Shown here in pieces: positions 30,168-38,087 of a stretch of DNA of 60,289 nt (position 1 is its first letter; each line of letters begins with the position of its first letter). The DNA comes from an uncultured Lachnospiraceae bacterium. Its GTDB lineage: Bacteria; Bacillota; Clostridia; Lachnospirales; Lachnospiraceae. The stretch is taken from positions 1-60,289 of the forward strand of contig CANREB010000010.1 in the NCBI GenBank assembly GCA_947629525.1, read 5' to 3'. The notes below the pieces were generated by a model. That model saw only the letters and a list, made by a program, of their open reading frames with translations. It made no database searches and was not told where the DNA came from. The position numbers and the translations under genes are program-made.

Positions 30168-30434
30168 GCCGTGCAGCCGGGGAGTCAGCGGTGCCTTGTA
30201 CCTACAATCCGCTATAGTAGGGGTGATGGACGGCAGAGGGTTTGCGCTTATGCAGCTGCCCTTTATAAGTGGCGTTGAAGTTTGGGTCTTGCGCAATATG
30301 TGCCATTGAACCGTGTCAGGGCAGGAATGCAGCAGCACTAAGGTGGATTTCGTATGTGCCGCAAGGGTGCCTGGGCGGAGCAAACTGTAAAGGTAACGTG
30401 CATGGGTATAAGATTCAAAGCCGCCCGCACGGTA
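30168..30434 (+). ncRNA. ffs: Signal recognition particle RNA, large Bacillus-type
   Basis: About 267 bases. The ends GCCGTGC and GCACGGT pair. The Alu domain shows GGGGAGTCAGCGGTGCC, TGTACCTACAATCCGCT and GTTTGGGTCTTGCGCAAT. The S-domain Ffh-binding loop is GTCAGGGCAGGAATGCAGCA, and TGTGCCGCAAGGGTGCCTGGG closes the Alu fold. These blocks match the Bacillus scRNA in order and spacing. It assembles with Ffh and delivers nascent membrane and secreted proteins to the translocon. No protein gene overlaps it convincingly. Confidence 0.95.
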
Positions 30435-30477
30435 AAACGTATAATATTGTGTGTTTCATATTAAAAGGGAGAAGGAT

Positions 30478-31635
30478 ATGAAAAGAAAAAATTTAAAAAA
30501 TAAGATGATTGTTTTTGCTGCCGCGGCAGCGCTTGCCACAGCCTCACTTGGCGGCTGCGGTTCAAAAAAAGATGATGCACAGCAGGAGCCTGCTACAGAG
30601 ATCAACTTTGATGATATTGCAAATACGGGAAATACAGGCAATACCGAAGAACCACAGACACAGGAGACCGCTGTTGAGCAGCAGACACAGGAAGAGGCGC
30701 CGGAAGGCATGTACAGGAGCGAACTTACTAATGAGTGGATAGACGAGAGCCTGAAAGACCAGCGTCCCATAGCAGTAATGGTCGATAATGAGAAGCTTGC
30801 GCTTCCGCATTACGGTCTGACAGAGGCAGATGTTGTATACGAACTTATGAACAGTACGAAGAACGGACGAATTACCCGTCTGATGGCGGTTGTCAAAGAC
30901 TGGGGCAGCATAACGCGTTTTGGAAGCGTAAGAAGCACAAGACCTACAAACATTATGCTTGCCGCAGAGTGGAATGCAGTGCTTATACATGACGGCGGTC
31001 CTTTCTATATCAATGACTGGCTTGCAAAGCCTTATTCGGCTAATTTCAGCGGCGGATTTACACGTATAAAAAACGGTAAGGCGACAGAGTATACAGAGTA
31101 CGTATGTGAAGGTGATTTGGACTCAAAGTTCAGCAATTCAAAATATAGTACGGAGTATAATGAATATTATCCGGGAGAGCATTTTTCATTTGCCTCTTCG
31201 GAAGTAGAGCTTACGGCTGACAGAGGTGCGGTTGACTGCACTACGGTAAAACTTCCCTTCCCTCACAATGAGTCAACGCTTACTTATAACGAGTCAACAG
31301 GTACGTATGATTATTCTGAGTATGGACAGGCACATACAGACCCTCAGCATGATAACGCGCCGCTTACTTTCAAGAACCTGCTTATTCAGAACTGTACATT
31401 TTCACAGCTTGATGAAAACGGTTATCTGATATATAACGTTATTGTCAGTGAAGGACGTGACGGTTATTACATCACTAACGGTAAAGCTATACCGGTAACA
31501 TGGATCAAGGCGGGCGAGAATGAACCGACAGTCTTTTTGGACAAGCAGACGGGCGAGCCTGTAGAAATGAATACAGGTAAGACTTATATAGCAATTGTTC
31601 CTTCCGATTCTTGGAACGATCTTGCTATCCAATAA
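30478..31635 (+). CDS. DUF3048 (YerB-like) lipoprotein
   Basis: 385 residues. A lipoprotein signal with lipobox SLGGC (C27) precedes a Glu/Thr/Gln-rich linker (about 30-75), then the DUF3048 domain: RPIAVMVDN, YGLTEADVVYELM, RITRLMAVV, GSVRSTRPTNIMLAAEWNA, and near the end YYITNGKAIPVTWIK and PSDSWNDL. The family is a membrane-attached outer protein of unknown reaction. The start at 30478 is backed by GGGAGAAGG; the frame begins 27 bases earlier. A terminator follows. Confidence 0.93.
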   Translation: MKRKNLKNKMIVFAAAAALATASLGGCGSKKDDAQQEPATEINFDDIANTGNTGNTEEPQTQETAVEQQTQEEAPEGMYRSELTNEWIDESLKDQRPIAVMVDNEKLALPHYGLTEADVVYELMNSTKNGRITRLMAVVKDWGSITRFGSVRSTRPTNIMLAAEWNAVLIHDGGPFYINDWLAKPYSANFSGGFTRIKNGKATEYTEYVCEGDLDSKFSNSKYSTEYNEYYPGEHFSFASSEVELTADRGAVDCTTVKLPFPHNESTLTYNESTGTYDYSEYGQAHTDPQHDNAPLTFKNLLIQNCTFSQLDENGYLIYNVIVSEGRDGYYITNGKAIPVTWIKAGENEPTVFLDKQTGEPVEMNTGKTYIAIVPSDSWNDLAIQ

Positions 31636-31646
31636 GAGAGTATTTG

Positions 31647-31682
31647 AAGACCGCCGTGCATTGACTGTACGGCGGTCTTTTT
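31647..31682 (+). terminator. Intrinsic terminator after the DUF3048 gene
   Basis: The stem GACCGCCGTGCA/TGTACGGCGGTC with a short TTGAC loop is followed by five T. It is GC-rich and nearly perfect. Confidence 0.93.
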
Positions 31683-31703
31683 CGGGTAATGGAGGTATAG
31701 GAT

Positions 31704-33638
31704 TTGTTTGAAGCGTATGAAGGTAATGATTTGGGAGCGGTATACAGTAAGGATAAAACATTATTCAAACTGTGGGCGCCTACGGCAACTGATGTAAAGC
31801 TTAATCTTTATGAGAACGGAGACGGCGGCATACCGATAAATACCGTGCCGATGGCAGCGGGTGAAAAAGGAACATGGTACTGCGAAAGAAAAGGCGACTT
31901 GAATGGAGTTTATTATACATATTCGGTTACGACAGGAGGGAGAACGAACGAGGTCGTTGACCTTTATGCACGTGCCGCAGGCGTAAACGGTGACAGGGGT
32001 ATGGTGATCGACTTGGATGCAACAGATCCTTACGGCTTTGAAAACGATGTAAGACCTGCTTTGAAAAATACCACGGATGCCGTGATCTATGAAATCCATG
32101 TCAGGGATCTGTCATCGGATGCCTCGTCGGGAATAGTCTATGCCGGAAAATTTTTAGGCTTTACCGAAACAGGTACAAAAAACAGTGATGGGCTTTCAAC
32201 GGGTATTGATCATATTAAGGATTTGGGGGTCACGCATGTTCAGCTTCTGCCAAGCTTTGACTATGCGACTGTAGACGAGACAAAAACTGACACAGCGCAG
32301 TTTAACTGGGGATATGACCCGAAAAATTATAACATCCCGGAAGGTTCATACAGCACGGATCCGTATAATGGAGCGGTACGTGTCAATGAGATGAAACGGA
32401 TGGTTCAGGCGCTGCATTCAAACGGCATACGCGTAAATATGGATGTGGTTTTTAATCATACATATGACATTGAGAACTCATGGTTTCAGAAGACAGTTCC
32501 CGATTATTATTATCGGAAAAACAAAGACAAATATTCAAACGCGTCGGGCTGCGGCAACGAAACGGCATCCGAGCGTGCTATGATGCGAAAATATATTGTG
32601 GACTCGGTCGTCTATTGGGCGACAGAATATCATATTGACGGATTTCGCTTTGATCTTATGGCTGTGCATGATATTGAGACCATGAACGCCGTAAGGTCGG
32701 CGCTTGACGAAGTTGACCCGACGATAATGGTCTACGGTGAAGGGTGGACTGCGGAAAAAGCAGCCATTCCCAAATCCAAACAGGCGTTAAAGAGTAATAT
32801 GGCAAAGATGAAAGGTATCGGCGCTTTCAACGATGACATCAGGGACGCAATAAAAGGCAACGTCTTTGACGCGTTGGATAAAGGGTTTGTAAACGGCGGA
32901 CGCAATATGGAAGAGAGCATTAAGTTCGGCGTAGTGGGGGCTGTTTACCATCCTCAGGCTGCGGCAGGCTGGGCTGTGTCGCCGTCACAGAGCATAAATT
33001 ACATTTCATGCCATGACAATTTCACATTTTGGGATAAACTTGCAATTTCAAATGCGGATGACAGCAAGGAAACAAGAATCAGAATGAACAAACTGGGAAG
33101 CGCTGTTTTACTCACTTCACAGGGGGTTGCGTTTTTTCAGGCAGGCGAGGAGATGCTGCGTTCCAAGCCATCTGACATATCGGACACGGGATTTGACGAG
33201 AACAGCTATAATTCACCCGATTCGACAAACAGCATAAAGTGGGACAATAAAGCGGATGTACGGGATATCTGTGAATATTACAAAGGGCTTATAGCGTTCC
33301 GCAAAGCGCATGGTGCGCTGCGTATGACTACAGCGGCTGATATACGGAACGATATTGTATTTGCCGACGGGCTTGAGGCGAATGTAGTGGCATATACCAT
33401 ATCAAACAAACCTAATAACGAGACGGCAGATAAGATAATGGTGATCTTTAACGCCAACAGGTCCGCGGTAAATGTGACACTTCCGTCAGGTGTCTGGGAT
33501 ATATGCGTAAATGCTGTTAAGGCAGGTACGGCGTCACTCGGTACTGTCAGGGGCAGTGTATCTGTTGACGCTGTCTCGGCAATGGTACTTGTACAGGGAG
33601 ATATTGATTTGAAAAGGGAAAATGTTACAATTGTTTGA
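31704..33638 (+). CDS. pulA: Type I pullulanase (GH13_14), intracellular
   Basis: 644 residues. An N-terminal CBM48-like domain (about 10-110; FKLWAPTATDVKLNLY) is followed by the GH13 barrel with the type I pullulanase signature FNWGYDPKNYN, MDVVFNH, nucleophile D317 (GFRFDLMAVHD), acid/base E346 (VYGEGW) and ISCHDN, then a C-terminal beta domain. It cleaves alpha-1,6 branch points in pullulan, limit dextrins or glycogen. There is no signal peptide, so cytoplasmic glycogen debranching or maltodextrin use is likely. It starts with TTG at 31704, eight bases after GGAGG; no ATG fits. Confidence 0.94.
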   Translation: MFEAYEGNDLGAVYSKDKTLFKLWAPTATDVKLNLYENGDGGIPINTVPMAAGEKGTWYCERKGDLNGVYYTYSVTTGGRTNEVVDLYARAAGVNGDRGMVIDLDATDPYGFENDVRPALKNTTDAVIYEIHVRDLSSDASSGIVYAGKFLGFTETGTKNSDGLSTGIDHIKDLGVTHVQLLPSFDYATVDETKTDTAQFNWGYDPKNYNIPEGSYSTDPYNGAVRVNEMKRMVQALHSNGIRVNMDVVFNHTYDIENSWFQKTVPDYYYRKNKDKYSNASGCGNETASERAMMRKYIVDSVVYWATEYHIDGFRFDLMAVHDIETMNAVRSALDEVDPTIMVYGEGWTAEKAAIPKSKQALKSNMAKMKGIGAFNDDIRDAIKGNVFDALDKGFVNGGRNMEESIKFGVVGAVYHPQAAAGWAVSPSQSINYISCHDNFTFWDKLAISNADDSKETRIRMNKLGSAVLLTSQGVAFFQAGEEMLRSKPSDISDTGFDENSYNSPDSTNSIKWDNKADVRDICEYYKGLIAFRKAHGALRMTTAADIRNDIVFADGLEANVVAYTISNKPNNETADKIMVIFNANRSAVNVTLPSGVWDICVNAVKAGTASLGTVRGSVSVDAVSAMVLVQGDIDLKRENVTIV

Positions 33639-33675
33639 AAAATATATGGAAAATAAAAAATATACACAAATCCCC

Positions 33676-33704
33676 TTGAATATAATATCATTATATGCTA
33701 TAAC
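33676..33704 (+). promoter_or_regulatory. Promoter of the 64-residue gene
   Basis: TTGAAT, 17 bases, TATAAC, with a TG one base before the -10 box (extended -10). It lies about 90 bases upstream of the small gene. Confidence 0.65.
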
Positions 33705-33794
33705 TATAGTACAAAAGCACAGAAAATTTGCAGATAAATGTAAAAAAATAGTACATTTTGCGCAAAAATATCAAGACCGGAAGGGGAGCGTGTT

Positions 33795-33989
33795 ATGGAG
33801 TATATTGAAGGAAGGGGCGCGTCTCATGTTATCAACGAATACATAGAAAGGGAGATGTCAGAACTTAAAAGGACAGTGGAAAAAGAGCCTGCGGACGGCA
33901 TAGCGCCCGAAGCGAGAGCTGCTTTTGCAAGAAAACCATGTTACAATGTGACAGGTATGAACTTTAAATGCCGTCCCGTATTAAGATAA
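33795..33989 (+). CDS. Small protein of unknown function (64 residues)
   Basis: Not recognised. It begins MEYIEGRGASHVINEYIE, has a charged helix (REMSELKRTVEKEPADG), and ends with KPCYNVTGMNFKCRPVLR, holding two cysteines 11 residues apart. It is probably cytoplasmic. Support for a real gene: GGGGAG six bases before the ATG, a good promoter upstream, and a clear intrinsic terminator 28 bases after the stop, making a monocistronic unit. Confidence 0.62.
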   Translation: MEYIEGRGASHVINEYIEREMSELKRTVEKEPADGIAPEARAAFARKPCYNVTGMNFKCRPVLR

Positions 33990-34016
33990 AAAAGCAAAAC
34001 TGAATTACTGAAATGG

Positions 34017-34044
34017 AAAAGAGGTGTATTCCGCCTCTTTTTTT
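34017..34044 (+). terminator. Intrinsic terminator after the 64-residue gene
   Basis: The stem AAAAGAGG/CCTCTTTT with a 9-base loop is followed by more T. It separates the small gene from the xylan operon. Confidence 0.85.
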
Positions 34045-34123
34045 GTGCAACTTGCGCAATAAATCGCCATAAAATAGCAATATTTGAAATGAAATGACTA
34101 CTATGGATAAATTATATTTAAAT

Positions 34124-34153
34124 TATAATTAAAATAGGACTTAAAAGCGTTTA
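34124..34153 (+). promoter_or_regulatory. Putative -10 box and cre-like site before the xylan operon
   Basis: TATAAT (34124-34129) lies in AT-rich sequence with no convincing -35. Just downstream, TTAAAAGCGTTTA (34141-34153) matches the Bacillus cre consensus WTGAAARCGYTTW at all but one position. A CcpA-bound site here would block initiation or early elongation, giving carbon catabolite repression of the operon. Confidence 0.5.
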
Positions 34154-34169
34154 TGAAAGGAGCAGTGTT

Positions 34170-35894
34170 ATGTGTAATCTGGCGGCACCAAAGGATCCTG
34201 AGAAAAAAAGACCGTTTTTTTACATAATCAGGGGAAAGAGTATTTTCGGTTCACCACAGGAGGATGGCAGCGGCATTCAGTTTCTCTATCAAAATGACGG
34301 GCGTATGATAAACAGCGCGAAGCTTGTCGGCAATCTTGAGAATGAAGAAGAACTGAATCTTCTGCGCACAGTCGATGGTTTCAGAAAGCTTGTGCACAGC
34401 ATCGGGGTATCTGCGGAGACAGACGATCCCAAGGAGAAGATAAAATTCGTCTTTCAGATGTACGGTAAAACAGACATTTACGGCGGCGGCAGCAATATTG
34501 AGGCGGTCCTTTGCGGCGACGGAATGGAGACAAAAATAGACCTTTCCGGATATCAATGGACAGAAGACGACAATGAACCGGGACAGATCAGGGTCATTTT
34601 TGAAAAGCCTGAGCATATGGCAAAGCTCGATGTGCGCTTTTATTTAAATGACGGCTTTGAAGCACCCGAAGCACCGGAAGAGGAAAAAACGATAGACTAT
34701 TCTTCCGCGGACTACCGCAATATGATATCGCGTTCGCTTATGAGCGCGGGCAATACGGCAAGGCTTGAGAGCAAGATAAAAAAAGCCATGTCGGGAGAAG
34801 ACGTTACACTTGCCTATATAGGCGGTTCGATAACACAGGGAGCGGGTGCGACGCCGATAAATACTGAATGTTACGCCTACAAGTCATACAAAAGATTTGC
34901 CGAAAGGTTCGGAGTATCGGATAACGTGCATTTTGTCAAGGCAGGCGTGGGCGGCACGCCGTCGGAACTTGGTATGATACGTTTTGAACGCGATATACTG
35001 CGCGGGAAAGAGGAGTTCCCTGACATAATCGTCATTGAATTTGCCGTAAACGATGAAGGCGACGAGACAAAAGGCGTGTGCTATGAAAGTTTAGTGCGCA
35101 AGGCGCTGCGGCTTCCAAATGAGCCGGCGGTAATACTGCTGTTTGCCGTATTTTCAAATGACTGGAACCTTCAGGAGAGGCTTTCACCGGTAGGATATAA
35201 GTACGAACTGCCTATGGTGAGCGTACTGGATGCGGTATCGCCGCAGTTTCCTCTTAAAAACAGCGAAGGCAGAGTGCTTTCCAAGAACCAGTTCTTCTAT
35301 GATACTTTCCACCCTGCGAACGCGGGGCACACGATCATGGCGGATTGCATCGACTACCTGTTTGCAAAGGCGCAGGATAATCTTCAAACGAGGGAAAAGG
35401 AAACGCAGGAGCGCACGAAGCTTCTCTTGGAAGAAGCGCCGGCGATTGGAAATACATTTGAGTATGTGCGGCTTTTGGATAAAAAAGACACATACGAAAA
35501 GGCAGAGATAAAATGCGGCGGTTTCACAGGGAGCGATAAGGTGCTGCAGGGCGTTGAGATGGATATGGACATAAAACAGACGCAGGAATTTCCCTACAAC
35601 TGGTTTTATGACGGAAATAATCCTGCTGAAGCGTTTTTTGAACTTAAGATAAATTGTAAAGCGCTGCTGCTTGTGTTCAAGGATTCAGCCGACAATAACG
35701 TCGGACGTGCGGATGTTTACCTTGACGGAAAACTCAAATGTACTGCCGACCCGCACATAAACGGATGGGTGCACTGCAATCCCGTTATCATCTTTTCGGA
35801 AAAAGAGAGTGCCGATCATCTGGTGAGGATAGAGCTTGCCGACGGCGATAAAAACAAGCAGTTTACAATACTTGGATTTGGATATGTTGCTTAA
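34170..35894 (+). CDS. SGNH-family carbohydrate esterase, likely acetyl-xylan-oligosaccharide deacetylase
   Basis: 574 residues in three parts: an N-terminal beta domain (about 15-165), an SGNH hydrolase (about 205-400) and a C-terminal beta-sandwich (about 420-574; carbohydrate-binding-like, FTILGFGYV end). Catalytic blocks: S220 (YIGGSITQG), glycines in GVGGTPS, N294-D295 (FAVNDEG) and D378-x-x-H381 (YDTFHP). Position at the head of a xylanolytic operon suggests removal of acetyl groups from xylo-oligosaccharides so that the following glycosidases can act. There is no signal peptide, so it is cytoplasmic. AAAGGAG precedes the ATG. The substrate is inferred from context. Confidence 0.86.
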   Translation: MCNLAAPKDPEKKRPFFYIIRGKSIFGSPQEDGSGIQFLYQNDGRMINSAKLVGNLENEEELNLLRTVDGFRKLVHSIGVSAETDDPKEKIKFVFQMYGKTDIYGGGSNIEAVLCGDGMETKIDLSGYQWTEDDNEPGQIRVIFEKPEHMAKLDVRFYLNDGFEAPEAPEEEKTIDYSSADYRNMISRSLMSAGNTARLESKIKKAMSGEDVTLAYIGGSITQGAGATPINTECYAYKSYKRFAERFGVSDNVHFVKAGVGGTPSELGMIRFERDILRGKEEFPDIIVIEFAVNDEGDETKGVCYESLVRKALRLPNEPAVILLFAVFSNDWNLQERLSPVGYKYELPMVSVLDAVSPQFPLKNSEGRVLSKNQFFYDTFHPANAGHTIMADCIDYLFAKAQDNLQTREKETQERTKLLLEEAPAIGNTFEYVRLLDKKDTYEKAEIKCGGFTGSDKVLQGVEMDMDIKQTQEFPYNWFYDGNNPAEAFFELKINCKALLLVFKDSADNNVGRADVYLDGKLKCTADPHINGWVHCNPVIIFSEKESADHLVRIELADGDKNKQFTILGFGYVA

Positions 35895-35927
35895 TTGTAA
35901 AAAGTAAAATAAACGGAGGTCTGATAC

Positions 35928-38072
35928 ATGAGTGAATGGACAAAAAATTACGCAAAAGAATTGACGGCGCAGATGACTTTGGAGGAAAAGATGAGCCAGC
36001 TTGTCTACAAGTCCCCGGCAATCGAACGCCTTGGAATACCTGCATATAACTGGTGGAATGAGGCGCTTCATGGCGTAGCGCGCGCGGGTGTGGCGACAGT
36101 GTTTCCACAGGCTATAGGTATGGCTGCGGCTTTTGACAGCGAACTTGTAAACAAGGTAGGCGATGTCGTATCGACGGAAGGACGTGCAAAGTTTAACCAG
36201 TTCCAAAAACATGGCGACAGAGATATCTATAAGGGACTGACATATTGGGCGCCCAATGTAAATATCTTCCGCGACCCGCGATGGGGAAGAGGGCATGAGA
36301 CTTATGGCGAGGATCCGTTTCTGACATCCGAACTTGGAGTAGCATACATAAAAGGTCTTCAGGGAGATGACAAGGATCATCTTAAGTCAGCGGCATGTGC
36401 TAAGCATTTTGCCGTACACAGCGGTCCCGAAGCGCAGCGTCATGAATTTGACGCGAAAGCTTCAAAGCACGATATGTATGACACATATTTATATGCGTTT
36501 AAGCGCTGTGTAAAGGAAGCGGGCGTTGAAGCTGTCATGGGCGCTTACAACCGTGTAAACGGCGAACCCGCATGCGGCAGCAAGACGCTTCTTACGGATA
36601 TCCTGCGCGGAGAATGGGGATTTGAAGGACATGTCGTTTCAGACTGCTGGGCGATAAAAGATTTTAATGAAAACCATCATGTGACATCGAGCATTGAGGA
36701 GTCCGCTGCTATGGCGCTCAATAACGGCTGCGATTTAAACTGCGGCGTTGCGTATATGTATATGAACAGGGCTTATGAGCAGGGACTGGTGACTGAGGAA
36801 GCTATCACAAAGGCGGTTGAACGTCTTATGGAGGTGCGGATACGCCTTGGCATGATGAAGGATTATCCTTCCCCTTATGACGATATACCATATGAAAAAG
36901 TCGAGTGTAAAGAACATATAGAAATTGCTCTTGAGGCTGCAAGACGAAGCATGGTGCTTCTGCACAATAAAGACAATATGCTTCCGCTTGACAAAAACAG
37001 GATAAAGACGCTTGCTGTCATAGGACCGAATGCAAATTCAAGGGATGCGCTTATCGGAAATTATGTCGGTACATCTTCAAGATACATAACTATTCTTGAA
37101 GGCATTTCCGATTATGTGGGAGATGACGTACGCATCATATATTCCGAGGGGTGCCACCTTTATAAAGATAAAACGGAGGGACTTGCCGATGCACGCGACC
37201 GTTTTGCGGAAGCTGTGACGGCGGCTGAACAGGCGGATGTCGTGATCATGTGTCTGGGACTTGACGCTATGCTTGAAGGTGAGGAAGGCGATGCGGGAAA
37301 TGAATACGCCAGTGGAGATAAGCTTGGACTTAAGCTTCCGGGTCTGCAGCAGGAGCTTCTTGAAACCGTGACGGCGGTAGGAAAGCCTGTAGTCGTAGTT
37401 TTAGCGGCAGGCAGCGCGATCGACCTGTCATGGGCGCATGAGCACACAAATGCGGTGATCGATGTATGGTATCCCGGGGCACGCGGCGGAAAAGCCGTAG
37501 CGGAAGTGCTTTTTGGAGATTATTCTCCGTGCGGAAAGCTGCCTGTAACATTCTATAAAGATACGGATAAACTTCCCGATTTCTGTGATTACAGTATGGC
37601 AAACCGCACATACAGATACGCAAAGGATAATATTTTCTATCCGTTTGGATATGGTCTTTCGTATTCAAATGTAAACTTTAAAAATGCTGCGGCGGGCACA
37701 TATAACTGCGGCATAAAAGATGACGTTGCTGTCAGCATCGAAGTTACAAATGAGGGCGCATATGCCGTGCATGAGGCTGTACAGGCGTATGTGCGCTATA
37801 CAAAGCCTGAAGATACTGAACCGGGTTATCAGCTTAAGGGACTTGTAAACATAGCGCTTGAACCGAGCGAGACAAAGAGAGTCGAGCTGACATTGAGCGC
37901 GCGTGATTTTGCGCTTGTAACTGATGAAGGAAAATGTATCGTAAGACCGGGAGAATATGAAATAGCGATCGGCGGACAGCAGCCCGATGATGTGAGCAGA
38001 AAGCTTACGGGTAAAAGCGTCGATGTGCTGCGTGTCACGAGAAACGGCGAGGCACAAGAGGTTGAGTATTGA
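35928..38072 (+). CDS. GH3 beta-xylosidase-type glycoside hydrolase
   Basis: 714 residues. The N-terminal (alpha/beta)8 domain has NWWNEALHGVARAG, FPQAIGMAAAFD, APNVNIFRDPRWGRGHETYGEDP, K159-H160 (CAKHFAVHSG) and the nucleophile D239 in GHVVSDCWAI. The alpha/beta sandwich contains VIGPNANSRDALIGNY and KLPVTFY, and the C-terminal fibronectin-like domain holds YPFGYGLSYS. NWWNEALHG is typical of GH3 xylosidases/arabinofuranosidases rather than cellobiases. It releases xylose from the non-reducing end of xylo-oligosaccharides in the cytoplasm; no signal peptide. GH115 begins 15 bases downstream. Confidence 0.93.
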   Translation: MSEWTKNYAKELTAQMTLEEKMSQLVYKSPAIERLGIPAYNWWNEALHGVARAGVATVFPQAIGMAAAFDSELVNKVGDVVSTEGRAKFNQFQKHGDRDIYKGLTYWAPNVNIFRDPRWGRGHETYGEDPFLTSELGVAYIKGLQGDDKDHLKSAACAKHFAVHSGPEAQRHEFDAKASKHDMYDTYLYAFKRCVKEAGVEAVMGAYNRVNGEPACGSKTLLTDILRGEWGFEGHVVSDCWAIKDFNENHHVTSSIEESAAMALNNGCDLNCGVAYMYMNRAYEQGLVTEEAITKAVERLMEVRIRLGMMKDYPSPYDDIPYEKVECKEHIEIALEAARRSMVLLHNKDNMLPLDKNRIKTLAVIGPNANSRDALIGNYVGTSSRYITILEGISDYVGDDVRIIYSEGCHLYKDKTEGLADARDRFAEAVTAAEQADVVIMCLGLDAMLEGEEGDAGNEYASGDKLGLKLPGLQQELLETVTAVGKPVVVVLAAGSAIDLSWAHEHTNAVIDVWYPGARGGKAVAEVLFGDYSPCGKLPVTFYKDTDKLPDFCDYSMANRTYRYAKDNIFYPFGYGLSYSNVNFKNAAAGTYNCGIKDDVAVSIEVTNEGAYAVHEAVQAYVRYTKPEDTEPGYQLKGLVNIALEPSETKRVELTLSARDFALVTDEGKCIVRPGEYEIAIGGQQPDDVSRKLTGKSVDVLRVTRNGEAQEVEY

Positions 38073-38087
38073 TCGGAGGTTACGGTT

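Noticed and set aside
35685..36380. A 231-codon minus-strand open frame
   Set aside because: It spans the end of the esterase and the start of the GH3 gene in antisense; random composition.
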